Source of the DNA: JOPF136 sp963773835
Lineage (GTDB): Bacteria > Acidobacteriota > Terriglobia > Acidiferrales > UBA7541
Assembly (NCBI GenBank): GCA_963773835.1
Contig: CAVZCQ010000001.1
Location: 930,001-994,000 of the forward strand
Reading direction: 5' to 3'
DNA: 64,000 bases
The notes beneath the pieces are model-generated. The model was not told where the DNA came from and did not search any database. It worked only from the letters and a program-made list of their open reading frames with translations. Below are positions 63,678-64,000 of the stretch, piece after piece. The position numbers were made by a program, and so were the translations under genes. How positions within the stretch are numbered: the first letter of the stretch is position 1; each line of letters opens with the position of its first letter.

Positions 63678-64000
63678 ATGAAAACACCAGCCCGTTTTGC
63701 AATCCTCGGCACGCTCCTGGCCGCAGCTCTTTCCGCCGCGCCCGTCCCGCCCCCGCGGAACGCCGCCCGGGCGCACGCAGACTCTGCCGCGGACGCGCTG
63801 CTCGACACGATGCAGTCCGAGCTGCAGCGGGCGTCTGCGCGCCTTTTCAAATCCGACCCGCCCGCGTATTTCCTGAGCTACTCGGCCTATGACGGGGATT
63901 TCGTCACGCTCTCGGCATCCTACGGGAGCCTGCTCGGCTCCTTCCAGGCCCGATTTCGACGGACCGGAGTAATCGTTCGCGTGGGCTCTCCGGAGCTGGA
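63678..64000 (+). CDS. TldD/PmbA-family metalloprotease-like protein (N-terminal part)
   Basis: This gene runs off the window end. From ATG 63678 it encodes a signal peptide (TLLAAALSAAPVP), then ALLDTMQSELQRASARLF, AYFLSYSAYDGDFVTLSASYG and FRRTGVIVRVGSPEL. This resembles the N-terminal part of secreted TldD/PmbA-like proteins. The GC-rich composition marks a return to the native chromosome after the AT-richer insert. Confidence 0.7.
   Translation, partial: MKTPARFAILGTLLAAALSAAPVPPPRNAARAHADSAADALLDTMQSELQRASARLFKSDPPAYFLSYSAYDGDFVTLSASYGSLLGSFQARFRRTGVIVRVGSPEL

Overview
The window is a GC-rich bacterial chromosome segment with no rRNA or tRNA genes that I can see. Several traits suggest an Acidobacteriota-like soil or sediment bacterium: a FecR/W-rich secreted protein, a Tat-dependent SorA/cytochrome c pair, a KdpD split into two genes, many intergenic palindromes, and repetitive secreted beta proteins. 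This placement is inference from protein style; there is no marker gene to prove it.

Layout. 1-3.3 kb: end of kdpB, kdpC, and a FecR-domain secreted protein. 3.4-5.9 kb: an AT-richer insert with an AAA ATPase diverging from a secreted trypsin-like protease, plus an antisense overlapping secreted ORF. 6.0-9.6 kb: a Crp/Fnr regulator, a membrane protein, an acetate permease with two Crp-type operators upstream, and an OFA-type MFS carrier. 9.9-12.5 kb: a two-gene secreted unit. 13-19.2 kb: a Phd/PIN toxin-antitoxin pair and a branched-chain amino acid ABC importer (livK, livHMGF), interrupted between livK and livH by an opposing MazEF-like pair. 19.5-22.8 kb: an aspartate-family amino acid operon (aspartokinase, PLP transsulfuration-type enzyme, Asd), with a palindromic repeat inside the 5' end of asd. 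23-33.8 kb: housekeeping and transport genes (DUF457 hydrolase, AbrB protein, MFS, amidohydrolase, DDAH-like, pgi, nickel/cobalt permease, MscS).

34-38.4 kb is an AT-richer accessory island: an AraC-type HTH protein, a secreted protein gene with an in-frame TGA directly after its signal peptide, a Tat/lipoprotein tyrosinase with a partner, and a transposase remnant. 38.8-41.5 kb is a REP/RAYT locus: four 94-102 bp palindrome pairs, two of them bracketing a REP-associated tyrosine transposase, with a transglutaminase-like gene between. 41.5-47.5 kb: a catalase-like protein, split KdpD (two divergent genes), KdpE and glycerol kinase. 47.7-53 kb: a zinc-ribbon DUF4870 protein, a sulfite dehydrogenase-like SorAB pair, an FMN alpha-hydroxyacid oxidase and a rhomboid protease. 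53.2-54 kb: VapBC plus a PIN remnant.

54-59.9 kb is a candidate biosynthetic cluster: an ICMT-like methyltransferase and a type III polyketide synthase diverge from an acyl carrier protein, a ketosynthase, a secreted repeat protein and a radical SAM enzyme. 60-63.5 kb is a degraded AT-richer insert: IS1-family transposase, ribbon-helix-helix proteins and membrane proteins, with three genes broken by frameshift or stop. The window ends in the start of a TldD/PmbA-like protease.
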